From NCBI GenBank assembly GCA_026075535.2, contig AP026547.1, positions 3,224,001 through 3,288,000 of the forward strand: 64,000 bases of DNA, given 5' to 3'. The notes under the pieces were generated by a model, which saw only the letters and a list, made by a program, of their open reading frames with translations, searched no databases and was not told where the DNA came from. A program made the position numbers and the translations under genes. The DNA is from Tricholoma matsutake (taxonomy: Eukaryota > Basidiomycota > Agaricomycetes > Agaricales > Tricholomataceae). Positions 32,304-43,868 of this stretch are shown here, piece by piece (positions within the stretch are counted from its first letter, which is position 1; each line of letters starts with the position of its first letter).

Positions 32304-33432
32304 ATGCCTCCTCGAGCTGTCTGGAACATGGATTGTGACTCAATTCTTCTGGATGTTCTCATCAAACAGCGGAAAAGTGGACTGCAGACCAGCAATGGGA
32401 ACTTTCACACTTCAGCTTGGATGGAGGCTGAGAAGGCATTAGCTAAAACTGAAATGCATACTGGTGGAGCTCCCAAGTCTGTCTCGTGTTGCCAAAATCG
32501 TTGGGCTGCTGTAACTGCCATCTCTCTCTTGGACTTCTGGCATGTATACTGATATTGTTGGTTGTTCATACCTAGCTTAAGAAGGACTATGCTTCTGTGA
32601 AAAAGCTCAAGGAGATGTCAGGCTTTGGCTGGGATGACACCAAAAGGGCAGTCACTGCTCCAAATGAAGTCTGGGACAAACTTCTCGAGGTGAGTCAGAT
32701 TAAACTAATGATCTCTTTGCATTGTTATTAATTCAAGTCAACATTCTTTGTACTCAGAAGCATCCAAAGCTGGGGAAGTGGAGGTCAAAAGGTTTTCCTC
32801 TTTTCGATGACATGGCTGATCTTGTTGATGGTACCTACGCAACGGGAACCAATGTCTATCACCCTGGCCATGACAATACACCTGAGAAGTCTGATTCTGG
32901 TAGCTCTGATGATGATGGCCAACCATCGACCCAGTCCATCGATTCCACACTTACCAACAACAGTGAGGTGAGTATATTCTTGTCAGTAAAATTTGATGTT
33001 GTATTGAAACGCTGTATGAAGAGCAACACCTCTAGTGCCTCTATTGAGACATCCATCAGTACTCCCACCACAGCTTCCAGCCCAATTCCAACCTTTCTCT
33101 CACATAAATGCCAAGCTGTGCAGTCCAACACTACAGAGAGGCCTCCACCATCTGCCTGCAAGCAGTCTAGCAGTCAGGCCATCACAAGTGTTGCAGCTGC
33201 AATGACCCCTCTTGCTGGTGCCATGGCTGCTGATACTGTTGTCCCATCTCCAGAATGTAAACGCAAGGTGATTGAAGTTATCGAGGATGATGGAGACCTT
33301 TTGGAGAATGAGATGAACAAGGTATACAAGATTGTCTGTCATGACACTGCATTTGCCGATACTGTTCTTGCCATTCACAAACAGACTGCCTGCACATCTT
33401 TCATTCAGAGTGAAATTAATGACTTGGATTAA
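32304..33432 (+). CDS. Myb/SANT-like DNA-binding protein of the Harbinger element
   Basis: Exons 32304-32510, 32576-32689 and 32758-33432 join in frame over GT-AG introns of 65 and 68 nt; a third possible intron (32969-33022) may be retained. The N-terminal 110 residues form a Myb/SANT-like domain with three Trp positions: MPPRAVWNMDCDSILLDVL, FHTSAWMEAEKAL, NRWAA-LKKDYASVKKL, then SGFGWDDTKRAV and EVWDKLLEKHPKLGKWR. The rest is Ser/Thr-rich and acidic. In this superfamily the Myb-like protein binds the element ends and helps import the transposase. The frame has no stop, so it may be functional. Confidence 0.85.
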
Positions 33433-33504
33433 CTTACATATTCTGCATAGTTAACTTTCTTGATACCCATAATAGTTTGTTTGTGGCATATTCATTTTAC
33501 ATAT

Positions 33505-34967
33505 CTATAATTCAGTTACATCCATTTCTCTTTCTGCTAAAACATTTTGATAGTCCTCCCACATTGCCTTTGCAATTACATCCCGTCTTTCACTTGCACG
33601 ATTTCGTTCTGCCTGTGAGATATTGCCTCCAAGATTTTCTGGATTGATTTCATGTGAGGACTGTGGAGCTTGTGAATGGCTGCCTTCTGAATGATCATAT
33701 GATGTTGATGCATTGTCATCTGGATCATGGATACGAATGAAATTGTGTAATGCAGCCAGGGAATAGGGGATTTTAGCCTGCGTGTGGATATCATACTCAG
33801 GTGCTGCAACCATGAGTCTGAATCAACACTTGCAAATGCCAAAAATATGTTCAATGGCATTCCGAAGAGAGGCATGCCAAAGATTAAAAAGTTCCTGATG
33901 GCTAGCTGGCCTTATGAACTGTTAGAAAATTGTCCAGTAATCACAAGAGATAGTGATACCTCTGTCCACTCTGTGCCCATTCCTTGAGGTGGTATCATAC
34001 ACCATGGTAGGGCACCAACAACACATCACATAAAGGGAAACCAGCATCCCCAAGATAATAGGTCCCAGGTGGTATTTCAAAATCTGTCCTGCATGCATCA
34101 TCAAATACACGGCCATCAGCTGCACTCCCTTCCCATCCAGAGAGAAGATAACAGAAGAGAAGATTGAAGCGGCAAGCAGCAAGGAGATTTGTAGAAATGT
34201 GACATTTCCAACTGTGATACCTGGCCATGTCAATGAGAGCTACAAAAGCATCAAGTAGGGACCCATCAACTGCTCCACAGCAATCTTTAAAAAATGGATA
34301 GAAGTGAGGATTATTTTTGATCTCATCAGGAATGGTGTTTGGAGGAGGGAGAGTGACATATGCATTATAGAACTCCTTTGAAACAACCATGTTTAGAAGT
34401 CAATGAAAGCATCTGTATGATTTAAATTTCTTGAAGAACTGTGCTGGAAAGTCATATGAATCTGTTGGTCACTTACTTAGAAATTGTGTCTCCACTTCGT
34501 TGGAACCACTCTTGCATTTCCTGGTTTCCCAACCCTGTTCAAGCAATATGCAGGAAGATTGCAAGTTGTTCTTCTGATGTAACATGCTGTGTGTTGCGCA
34601 GTCCACACTTGTGTTCTAATTCACAGAGGAATTTTCGGAATACAAAGCGCTGCATTCTAAGCTGGCGCTGAAAACATGAAGGATGCCCTGTATAAGTGAT
34701 ATTTTTTTATAAATCAGATAGTATATTCAAAAAAAAGGATTCTAGCTGGCTACCTGTCAGAAGCTCATCAAGCCACCTCTGTCCTGTAAGAATTGATGTA
34801 TGCAAAGCCCATTTGTCGACATGCTGTGATGAATGAACAGCTGCTGTTACAGCACCAGCAATAGTAGCCATTACACTTGATATCTTCTTGTACTTCTGTT
34901 TTCTGATTCAATGACTAGATAAGGAGGTCTTAGTCTGCCTCTTGGAGGGACTAGCAGTGAGAACCAT
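33505..34967 (-). pseudogene. PIF/Harbinger DDE transposase, lightly damaged
   Basis: The minus strand starts at ATG 34967. A helical N-terminal domain (RMQRFVFRKFLCELEHKCGL, LAIFLHIARTGLGNQEMQEW) precedes the catalytic core: CCGAVDGSLLDAF (first Asp), LLSGWEGSAADGRVF, YYLGDAGFPLCDVLLVPYHG (second Asp) and RNAIEHIFG (Glu). The C-terminus reads DIHTQAKIPYSLAALHNFIR. Introns are likely at about 34690-34755 and 33907-33955. In-frame stops occur in the N-terminal exon, after PYHGV and after GICKC, at places where relatives have Arg or other residues; some look like CGA to TGA. The DDE residues remain. Confidence 0.83.
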
Positions 34968-35145
34968 GGTTGCGAGATGTAGAGAATGGTAATAAACAAC
35001 TAATATATATTTGGATGTCACACAGCCCAGCAGGAGTACAACACAGCTCGACTGATCAGGTTTCAGTTGGTTTTGGGACTTTCCGAAACCTGTTCCCAGC
35101 TTAACCTGCCCTACCCTAACCGGTTACTGAAAAGGCCCTTAGAAA

Positions 35146-35164
35146 GCCCTTGTGGTGGGCTCCA
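35146..35164 (-). promoter_or_regulatory. Primer binding site of the 13.2-kb gypsy element
   Basis: On the minus strand TGGAGCCCACCACAAGGGC begins about three bases after the LTR end. TGG at this position is the usual complement of a tRNA CCA tail. I cannot say which tRNA it matches. Confidence 0.55.
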
Positions 35165-35167
35165 AAA

Positions 35168-36183
35168 TGATGATGCTCAACCAGGAAACCCAAACAAAAC
35201 CCACAATAAGGGCTCAAATGGTATAACTCTAGTTAGAGGAAGGTTGCAAGGTGGTACTAAATATCACCGCTGTTATCCAAGGTTAGGGAAACAACTTTAG
35301 AGAGGGTCCAATGATGTTCAACAAGGTTCAGGAGTATATGAAGTGCTGCAATAATGTTCAAGGAAAGTTTGAAGAGGTTTGAAGATCTTTGAAGAAGCTC
35401 GAATAAGTTCAAGGGGCTTATAGAGGACAAGGATGGTTTTGACAAAGGATGAAGATAGACTATAAAGATGTAGAAAGGCTTTGTGAAGGCAATAGATGAT
35501 AGACAATTGTTTTGAGAAGCTAGTATAAGAAGTTCAAAGAAATTCAGCATAAAACACTGAATTTTGGAACTGAGACAAGAGGCTTGGACTCAAGAGAATT
35601 GCTCTTAAATCAGATGATTGATGTGAGAGGACAATCTATTCTGTCTTTCTAAGTAGCTAGTACAAGGCTATATATGTTTGGAAGAGATGGTACTTAAAAG
35701 GAAATAAAACATGAGGAATACATGAGGCAAGATATAAAACAATAAAGAACTTTGCAAATCATAAAATAAATGAAAGAAGATGAGAAGGGAAACATATAGA
35801 GTCACAATTTATTATGGGTACCTGTCCTATTGATCCAATATATCATCAAGACATCAAAGCACCACAATCGCATCCTAAAATCCCATCGTCGTGTCTCCTT
35901 GTGTCCCGTGGTGCTCGATATGCAATGCACTAACTCATACAAGGTGTGCTGCATGTATCTGAAGGGTGGTGCAATATGTATATGGTGGCCAAATATGTTT
36001 GAACCTGCTCAAAGTGTTGCAAAGTAGTTCAAAGTTGTTCAAAATCATTCAAAATCATTCAAAGTCATTTGAAGTAGTTTTTGAGCAGTCTTGTGGGGTT
36101 TGTAGGGGTTCATAGCATGTGTGGTGATGTGTCAATGCATTTGGAGACGTCCCCAGAGCTTAGAGTGCAAGGTGGACCTATCA
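35168..36183 (-). repeat. 5' LTR of the 13.2-kb gypsy element
   Basis: About 1016 bp, the partner of 22974-24011. Its outer end ends at TATCA, where the LINE RT frame resumes immediately. Confidence 0.88.
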
Positions 36184-37147
36184 CTGCATGGTGCCCCATA
36201 GTACTATCAGACAGACTAGCCCGACTACTCAACAGTTGCCAAACAGAGGACATTGTCACCATGTGTGAACAACACAACATCCTCCCAGCAAACCACTTCA
36301 GTGCAAGACCAGGGCGCACAACTACCGACTCGCTACACATGCTCATAAAGATGGTCAAAGATGCATGGAGAAAAGGGCAAGTTGTATCAGCTTTATTCCT
36401 AGATGTTAAAGGTGCTTTCCCCAGCATAGATATTAACCGGCTGATCCACAACATGAGGAAAAGGGGCATCCTGAAGGAATACACAGAATGGCTGAAGAGA
36501 CACCTCAAAAACTGAAGTACCTCCATATTCTTCAATGACTACCACACTGAATACTTCCACATGATTAATGGCCTAGATCAGGGCAATCCCATATCAGGAA
36601 TCTGCTATCTACTATACAATGCAGACATACTAAGGATAACAATAATCAGAGACGGCGAACACATTCTCCTATATGTGGATGACATACTAATACTTGTAAT
36701 AGGAAAGGACTTCCATGAGACACACAACAAAATCCAAAGCATCATGAACAGAACCGATGGAGTCTTTGCATGGGCCAAAATGCATAACTGTGAATTCAGT
36801 ATCAAAAAATTCCAACTGCTCGACATATCAAGAAAAATGATACCACATACCCTCAACCCCAAAAAAAGAATACCGCTACCATGAAGAGCACTCATACTTG
36901 GCAACCACTGCATCCCATCAGCAGACATGGCAAAATTCCTAGGAATAATTGTCAACAATAAACTCAACTGGAAAGTGCAAGGGGCTGCAGCCCTGGCAAA
37001 GGGGCAGAGTTGGATAATCCAATTTGCCAGAATGACACAGGCATCATGCAGCACCACGGCAAGGTACATATGCAAACTATACCTGACCATTGCTGTCCCA
37101 CGCATGCTATATGCCATGGACAAGTTCCTCACACCACAGGAAAAAGT
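36184..37147 (+). pseudogene. LINE reverse transcriptase, distal part
   Basis: The frame continues the RT cut at 22973: PIVLSDRLARLLN, ANHFSARPGRTTTDSLH, ALFLDVKGAFPSID (motif A), then after a stop GLDQGNPISGICYLLYNADIL (motif B, usually QGDP) and LLYVDDILILV (motif C, YVDD intact). KFLGIIVNNKLNWKVQGAAAL follows. The frame is cut again at about 37147 by the left end of a hAT-like element and its remainder is not seen. Confidence 0.83.
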
Positions 37148-37454
37148 GAGGTCTTTGTCCTCCCCCACGTATTCCTGGAGGAATCCTGGAGGATTATTGG
37201 GAACCAATGTTCCAGCCATTTGTCACTTGAGTATATATTCCTGACTCTTCCCATTCCAGGGGGATTCCTGGTTGATTCCTGGTAAATTACACACTTCCAG
37301 GAGGAATTCCTGGAGTTCCCCAGGACTCTGGTACCAGGACTCCACCAGGACTCCACCAGGACTCTACCAGGAATCCACCAGGACTCTACTGGGAATCCAC
37401 AGGGACTCCACTGGGATTTAACCAGGAGTCCTTACTATTAAAAAGTAAATGAAA

Positions 37455-37550
37455 CCAATGAGGATTGAACCCAGGACCCAGGATTAAATTAAACAGGTGC
37501 AATATACCATTATACCACAGTGTCCTTATAAAATACCACATAAGTTGATC
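37455..37550 (-). repeat. tRNA-like sequence facing the left end
   Basis: On the minus strand CACTGTGGTATAATGGTATA resembles a D arm with an A box and CCTGGGTTCAATCCTC a T arm with a B box. It points toward the left terminus at 37148, as in the other family C elements. Confidence 0.55.
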
Positions 37551-37639
37551 TAAGTACCACGTTGAGTGGCTGTGTATGACAAAGCACACAGTGGCATCTG
37601 CCAGCTCATCACCACCACTCCTTGACGATGCTGTGGCCA

Positions 37640-37772
37640 CTTCCTTCCACCACCTCCCTTCCTTCCGCCACCTCCCTTCCTTCTGCCACCTCCCTTCCTT
37701 CCACCACCTCCTTCCTTCTGCCACCTCCCTTCCTTCTGCCACCTCCTTCCTTCTGCCACCTCCCCTCCATCA
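37640..37772. repeat. Minisatellite of CCACCTCCCTTCCTTCYG units
   Basis: Seven or so imperfect 17-20 bp units of CCTTCCTTCTGCCACCTCC type occur in a row. Open frames across it on both strands are low-complexity and not taken as genes. Confidence 0.85.
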
Positions 37773-37831
37773 ATACCCACTACCACCACATTCCCGTCTA
37801 ACCCTGCTAATGGCCACACTCGCACCACTTC

Positions 37832-38444
37832 GGGCCCAAACGATGACAGATGTTGTTTTGGGCCCAGGTAATGTTTTTTTTATGTTCTTTTTTTCTTTTT
37901 CTTTCGACTAATTATTGTTTTGTCTCTTTCTTTAGGCTCTAACTAGGTTATGACAACGAGATGCCACCAACACCCTGAACTGGCCACAGCACACCCCAAT
38001 CACAATGGGCAACCCAGCAACCGACCACGACATCAACACGACGATGACCGCCATGGCTGCCAACAGCTGAGTTTGGATGCAACACGGGCCCAAACGATGC
38101 CATTGTTGTTTGGGCCCTAAGTATGTTTTTTTATGTTCTTTTTTTCTTTTTCTTTCGACTAATTATTGTTTTGTCTTGTTCTTTAGGCTCTAACTAGGTT
38201 ATGACAATGAGATGCCACCAACACCCTGAACCGGCCACAGCACACCCCAATCACTGCCACCTCCCCTCCGTCAACACCCACCACCACTATGTTCCCATAC
38301 CCCTCGTCTAACCCTGCTAACGGCCACACTCGCACCACCTCGGGCCCAAACAATGACAGATGTCGTTTTGGGCCCAGGTAATGTTTTTTTATGTTCTTTT
38401 TTTCTTTTTCTTTCAACTAATTATTGTTTTGTCTCTTTCTTTAG
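37832..38444 (+). repeat. Three M1 palindromes with intron-like units in tandem
   Basis: Copies start at about 37832, 38086 and 38342, 250-256 bp apart. In each a GGGCCCAAACRATG stem is followed by GTAATGTTTTTTT or GTATGTTTTTTT and, 66-68 bp later, CTTTAG (donors 37868, 38121, 38378; acceptors 37935, 38186, 38444). CGACTAATTATTG or AACTAATTATTG supplies a branch-like site. The sequence after the acceptor, CTCTAACTAGGTTATGACAA, is also shared. Confidence 0.75.
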
Positions 38445-39180
38445 GCTTTAACTAGGTTATGACAATGAGACACCACCAACACCCTGAACTGGCTGCAGCA
38501 CACCCAAATCATGATGGACAACCCAGCACCCAACCACGACATCAACACGACAATGACCGCTGTGGCTGCCAACAGCCGAGTTCGGATGCAACGCAGTCGT
38601 TTGGGCCCTAAGTATGTTTTTTTTTCCCTTTTTTTGTTTATATAAACTAACAAAACATATTGCTTTGTTTTTTAGCATCTAAACAATGCCACAATCCTGA
38701 CCAAGCATCCGCCCCCCTGCCTGCGAGCCCCTGCTTGTAGGGTGGATTGTGGGTGCCAGCACAGCAAACGAAATCTGCAGGCCCCAGCCCCAGCCACCAA
38801 ACGACACACCACCCGTGTCCAGTCCCATGAGTAACTGCTTGTGGGGTGGATCATGGGTGGAATGGGGCTGGTGACAACAATGAATGGGGGATGACAATGG
38901 GGGACAATGATAGCCAAACCAGGACAACGAGGACCAGGACCAGGACGACAGGCAGGGTGGATGAACCATGACCAGGGAAAGGGAAGGGGACGACAATGGG
39001 ACAGGCCCAGGAGATGCTTGTCTCCTGGGCATTTTTCATTCATTAATTTCTTTACTATTCTCTGGCCCAGGAGACACGCGTCTCCTGGACCGTTTCTATT
39101 TTTTCTTTCTTTTTTATTTATTTCTCTGGGCCCACCTACAATCAACACCACACCTACAAGCGCCTGCTCGTAGGGTGGTT

Positions 39181-39650
39181 TGATAATTGTAGTTAAGTAT
39201 ATAATTAAATAGATGTATTTTTGTTAATGAACCCCAAACGAAACACATTATGCATTTTGCATGCCATTTCGATGTTGGAATGGGACTGTCAGTGTAATGT
39301 GAAAAGTGACAGGTGTTGTCATGAGAACTTGTCCGCTGAAGTTTCTGGTATTTCATATTCATCTACTTTGTTACCTGTGGGAACAGTGTTCGTTACTTAG
39401 TTATGTATTGCCTTGCATAGCCTATGGACAACCTACTTACATATAAAAACCCTCGTATTTGTAGCTAGACTTCAGAATAACAAGTCTTGATAAACTGTCT
39501 TTCCCAGTCCGAACGTGTGTCATTACCATTTGTCATGACCATTTGTCACACTAACACTAAGTGTGGGAAGTGCCAGTGTACATCGGTACATATAGTTAGT
39601 CTTAGACAATCATCATACCACCACCACATCTGCAACATCGACACTCACCA
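39181..39650. other. No gene recognised; possible promoter or LTR remnant
   Basis: A TATAAAAA box at about 39440 and the TGTTACCTGTGGGAACAG stretch at 39370 suggest a promoter or solo LTR in front of the gene at 39653. I could not define borders. Confidence 0.35.
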
Positions 39651-39652
39651 CC

Positions 39653-42187
39653 ATGCCCACCACCTGCTCATCTGGCACCAAGACACATAGCAAGACCAAA
39701 TGAACCCAATTGCCCCCTCAATCGACAGCATTGGCTGGGCGCAAATGTTCCACATCACAGGTCAACAATGACCACAAGGCTAAGAAGAAATGGAAAGGGG
39801 GTCAGAAAGGAGCTGAGGAGGATCAAGGGGAGGCACAGACCAAGAGGAAAGGGGGCAAAGGGGGCTCTGGGAGGTGAGTATCCTCCTTCCCTGGCCATAT
39901 TTACTTATTTCTTTGCTCGTGCAGAAAAACATCGAGCGCTAAGGCTTGAGAGGATGCCTCTGCCATGGAACCTTCGAAATTGACAAAGTAAGTGTTAGTC
40001 TACTGTTTCTACTGATACTGACAACAATTTTTCCCATTTTTTTGCAGGTCTGAGCTGGCACTCGAGCAGAGCGGTGTCACCATCGCTCCACCTCCTCATG
40101 CCCGTACTAACCCTGCCATGTCACTCCCACCACCCCCTGCCATGCAGCTAAAGGGCCACTGCCGCCATTCTGAGCTCCCCAAGGACTCCAAATCTGACTC
40201 CAGCAAGGATTCCAATGACAGCAGCTCCAACAATGGGAGTGGTGACAAAAATGACAATGAAGAGGACACAGAAGGGAGCAGCAAAGACAAGGGTGGCGAC
40301 AACAGTGAAGAGGACCATGACAAACCAAAGGATGGCAAAGAAAACGACGGTGAAGAAAATGACGGCGAAGAAAACGATGGCGAAGAAAACGACAGTGAAG
40401 AAAATGACAATGAAGAAAACAAAGAAAATGACAACAAAGAAAATGACAACGAGGAAAATGATGATGAAGAAAACAATGGCCAGCAGGGGGAGAATGACGA
40501 TGGCCAGTGGGAGGGGGGTGTAAAATGCAGGGAGGACAATAAATCCAAGGGGAACAGTGGCAAAGGCAAGGGGGACAACAAATGTAAGGGGAATGACAGC
40601 AAAGGCAAGGGAAACAGCCGCGAAGGCCAGGACAATGACAAATGCAAGGGGGACAACATCGACAAATGTGAGGGGGACAACAACAAATGTGAGGGGGACA
40701 ACAACAAATGTGAGGGGGACAACAACAAATGCAAGGGGGACAACAACAAATGTGAGGGGAATGAGGGGAATGAAAGTGAAGGCCAGGGGGATGGCGACCA
40801 ACACGAGGGGGACAACAAATGCAATGGGAGCGATGACACCAGGAATGACAAACACAAACGTGACCACACTGACCTGAATGACCACACCACCCAGCCCAAT
40901 GATGGTGCTGTCATCAACCCTGATGGGAATCCTGAAGGTATCTATGTCTTTGGCTGTAATTTGATTGAACTCAAGATATAATGCTGAACAGATGTTTGTA
41001 TGATGAGCCCACCCACTAGCCCCTCCCAGAATCTTCAAGGAGCATCCCAAACCTCTGGAGGAATAATGCGTGGTAGGGCATTTGGCAACACATTCAGCCT
41101 CACAGATGCTCCTGATCTCGAGATGGATATGGATCTTATGATTTCTGTTCCTGGAAAAGTCTACCTCTATGAGTCAGTTTCTGATTCAGCCAACCTGGAT
41201 CCTGTTAATGTCAAGCCCAAATGTATACTTAAGGCTGACATGTCTCGAACTCTTGGTCCCATTCTTACTAAGTTGTCCTGCAAATATTCACCTATTCACA
41301 GTAAGTTGATAATTTCAAACTTGAATAATATTCTAACCCTGGCAATAGAACCCAACATCAGAATTCATACCTATGAGGATAGTGACTGGACTATTAAAGG
41401 CAAATATGATACTGCAGTTGGAGATGATGAGGAAATTATGTGGATGAAAATCAATAATGAGTATGTTTTACCAATGTGGCTGGTAAGTCTCATGACTTTA
41501 TTTCAAACAATATTTTAAATATATTTTGGATAGGAAAAGGATGAGCTTGAGACACCTGAATCTCTGGCTTCAACAATTTCAAATCACCATTCAGGTTCTG
41601 CAAGTCAAGGCCCAAGTCGAGGCCCATCAGTTTCAGCAGGTCGTTCTGCATCTGTTGACTCGACATCCTATTCAGCTGAGCTTATGGCTCATCTTGGTAT
41701 TCCAATCCATCTTGCAGACCATAAACAAAGATCTCTTCATCATTCTTATGCAAAGTACAAGGCCTTCCTCACAGCAATTCCAGTTTTGGACAGAAAATGG
41801 AAGGATGGTGAATTACCTTTTGAACAAAAGCCAACTCATGAGCAGGTCATTGAAACCATGCAGTCCAAGACATTCTGGTACAATTATATTCGCAAATATT
41901 TTCCATGTGTTGCAGAACATTCCCACATGGTTGCTTGGCTGGAGGATAATGAAGATGTGCCATCTGATCTTGAGGTCTGGAAAGTTGAGAAGGGGCAGTA
42001 TGGATTTGTGGATCTTCATGAAACTTTGAGGAGAGGGGGTGAAGGGATAAAGTCAGATTCAGAGGAGTTGGACAGAAAAAAGAAGAATAAAAAGGGAAAG
42101 GAGAAGGAGAAGGGATCTGGAAATTCACACAAAGGCAAGGAAAAAGGAAAGGAGAAGGAGAAGGAGAAGGAACCCAATAAATCATGA
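39653..42187 (+). pseudogene. Hypothetical gene with Lys/Glu/Asn/Asp-rich low-complexity N-terminus
   Basis: ATG 39653 opens a basic exon (KAKKKWKGGQKGAEEDQGE) with one in-frame TGA at 39701-39703. After short exons comes 40118-40936, a run of KENDGEENDGEEND-type and NKCEGDNNKCEGD repeats. A GT-AG intron (about 40937-40990) joins in frame to a folded part (SLTDAPDLEMDMDLMIS, NNEYVLPMWL), intron 41483-41533, then AELMAHLGIPIHLADHKQRS, FWYNYIRKYFPCVAEHSH and a Lys/Glu-rich tail ending at TGA 42187. I do not recognise the family. It sits directly before a KDZ-group gene in the same orientation, so it may belong to the same element. Confidence 0.55.
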
Positions 42188-43319
42188 AAGTGAGCAATTT
42201 GTATGTAGTGTACCAATTGAAGGCCAATATTCAAGTTTGGTTAGTTCAATTCAGGCCTCAATTTTTGCAATTCTCAATTCTCTTCAAGCATTGTCCATTT
42301 TGTTCTGGATTTTTGCAGCACTGGCTTTTTTGCCACAGGCTGTTGCATTACCAGACATGATACCTTTTCCAGAAACTTCGTTCACTGAATTTAGCCAATT
42401 CATCAAGGAAAACTTTGACTCCACAATCTCTTTGGCCTCTGTTCTCTGCATGGTTTTTAGTCTAACTGAAAATAAAGAGTTGCTTGCCTTGCATGCAAGG
42501 CAACAAAAAGGCCAATTTCATGGTGAAAATAGTGTTACTGTTTCAGGCTGGATGAAATGCCTATCAAGATCAATTCAAGACAAATTATGCATCAAGGGCA
42601 CAAAATTACTCAAAGAGTCAACTACACTCTCTGAGGATTTCCAGATTACCGCTCTTGGCAAACAGCTCGATGCTTTGTCCAAATTACTGGGACTACATCC
42701 TAGTAATAAATATGGCAAAGTCAAACACAAGTCCAAGCCAGTATCTTACAAGAAAATTGAAGGTGTTTGTCCTGACACCTTTCAATGTACAACCGACTCT
42801 TGTGACCCTTGATCATTACAACAAGTTACAAGACAACATGATATCCCACTGGTCACACTCATCAGAGAATTTTCTACGTATGAAGAGTGTCCAGTCCTTA
42901 CTGGCCAATGCACTCACTGTGATACCATGTATTATGCCGATCATAAACATGCACCTATTGAAAACAAGCAAACAAAACATGCTAGAGTGTATCTAAATTA
43001 TGCCAAGTATCTCAAAATTGGCCAGAATATCTGGGCAGACCAGCTGTTTGCAAATGCAGTTGTGATGGGTGTCTATCATTTTCATGCATCATTTTCTGCA
43101 TATGTAGAGTTTTGGAATGATGCCATTGGAAAACAAAGCTCAGTCAAAGTATCATGTGATCAAGTCTGGCATAGTTTTGTTGAGGAATCCATTCAATCAC
43201 TTGCAGGTTCTTCTGGTATAGATCTGGAGCTGGCAGATGGTCTTGCTCTGCATCAAGTTACAAAGCAAGCATTTGAAATTCTGGGTGAGAAAGGGAGGTC
43301 TTTACACTCCCCCACCTTT

Positions 43320-43550
43320 CCTAGTGGACTCCAACTGGAGTCCACTGGGACTGGTCACCAGCCAACTGCCTGCAAAGTTGCCAGTCCAGTCCCAGTCCAG
43401 TCCAACTGGACTCCAAGTGGAATCCACTCAAACACTGGATTCCACTTGGACTGGTCCAGTGGAGTCCAGTTGGAGTCTGGTTGGAGTCCGGTTGGAGTCC
43501 GGTTGGAGTTTGAGTGGAGTCCGAGTGGAGTCCAGTCGGATTCTGCTGAA
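43320..43550. repeat. Left subterminal GGANTCC array
   Basis: GGACTCC, GGAGTCC and GGAATCC recur every 10-15 bp, interrupted by CAGT words. GGANTCC is its own complement apart from the centre, so each is a potential dimer site. A matching array lies at the other end. Confidence 0.8.
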
Positions 43551-43554
43551 AAAG

Positions 43555-43665
43555 TGTGTAAGAAAAGGAATCGAACCCAGATCCCCATAGGTTGCTTATG
43601 TAATCAATCATGATGCACAATATAACCACAGTACCTTGTGTAAGGCATCATCTACTTGCATTAGG
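43555..43665 (-). repeat. tRNA-like sequence facing the left end
   Basis: On the minus strand GGTACTGTGGTTATATTG resembles an A-box region and CTGGGTTCGATTCC is a strong B box. It points to the left terminus. Confidence 0.55.
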
Positions 43666-43868
43666 TACTGTGGTGCGGCTGTGTATGACAAAGCATATTG
43701 CCGCGTCATCAAATGTGCCAGCTCATCACTCACCACCACCACCGTCGATGCCGCCTCCCTCCTTCCTCTCTCTACCACCACCACCACTGCATGGACACCC
43801 ACTGCCACTGCTCCCACACCCAATCCGCCATCATCACCACCCGCAAATGAGCCAAATGGATGGAACGC

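Larger units (their letters stand above)
31993..35138. mobile_element. Complete PIF/Harbinger transposon
   Basis: The termini are inverted repeats: GGGCCTTTTCGGTAGCTGGT at the left and the complement of the right end, GGGCCTTTTCAGTAACCGGT. TTA flanks both sides (31990-31992 and 35139-35141), the 3-bp TWA duplication known for this superfamily. The two genes are those expected of PIF/Harbinger: a Myb/SANT-like protein on the plus strand and a DDE transposase on the minus strand, with their 3' ends meeting near 33440-33505. It lies in the leader of the 13.2-kb gypsy element, next to its primer site, so it is younger. Confidence 0.93.
22974..36183 (-). mobile_element. 13.2-kb Ty3/gypsy element inserted in the LINE
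   Basis: Direct repeats of about 1.0 kb (22974-24011 and 35168-36183) bound the element. On the minus strand the LTR runs from TGATAGG to CATCATCA. A primer site starting TGGAGCCCACCAC follows the right-hand (5') LTR and a purine tract AGTAAGGGGGAGGA precedes the left-hand (3') LTR. The minus strand reads gag (31678-30699), protease (30674-29679), RT (28561-27895), RNase H and integrase (27632-25750). The 5-mer CACTG occurs at both junctions but overlaps the LTR tips by two bases, so the target duplication is not certain. An antisense gene and two later insertions (27633-27894 and 31993-35138) account for the size. Confidence 0.9.
37148..39180. mobile_element. Family C hAT-like element, right end not found
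   Basis: The left end GAGGTCTTTGTCCTCCCCCA matches that of the 43295 element (GAGGTCTTTACACTCCCCCA). GGAATCC/GGATTCC/GGACTCC words fill 37170-37430, then comes a minus-strand tRNA-like sequence. Four M1 copies follow (palindromes at about 37832, 38086, 38342 and a half copy at 38593), the first three in roughly 250-bp repeating blocks, and three M3 palindromes near 38720, 38825 and 39148. Two GGCCCAGGAGA..TCTCCTGG hairpins lie at 39003-39095. No right terminus or target duplication was found. Confidence 0.65.

Noticed and set aside
37630..37830. Gene with His/Leu/Pro repeats
   Set aside because: Both strands are open across a CCTTCC minisatellite; this is composition, not coding.
39280..39310. 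Right end of the element starting at 37148 (CAGTGTAATGT followed by GAAAAGT)
   Set aside because: It resembles a family C end and a possible duplication of GAAAAAGT, but the LINE frame does not resume after it and no GGANTCC array precedes it.
40096..41050. Minus-strand frames of 270-300 codons
   Set aside because: They are the complement of the repetitive KEND/DNNKCEG coding sequence on the plus strand, which has proper introns and joins a folded C-terminus.
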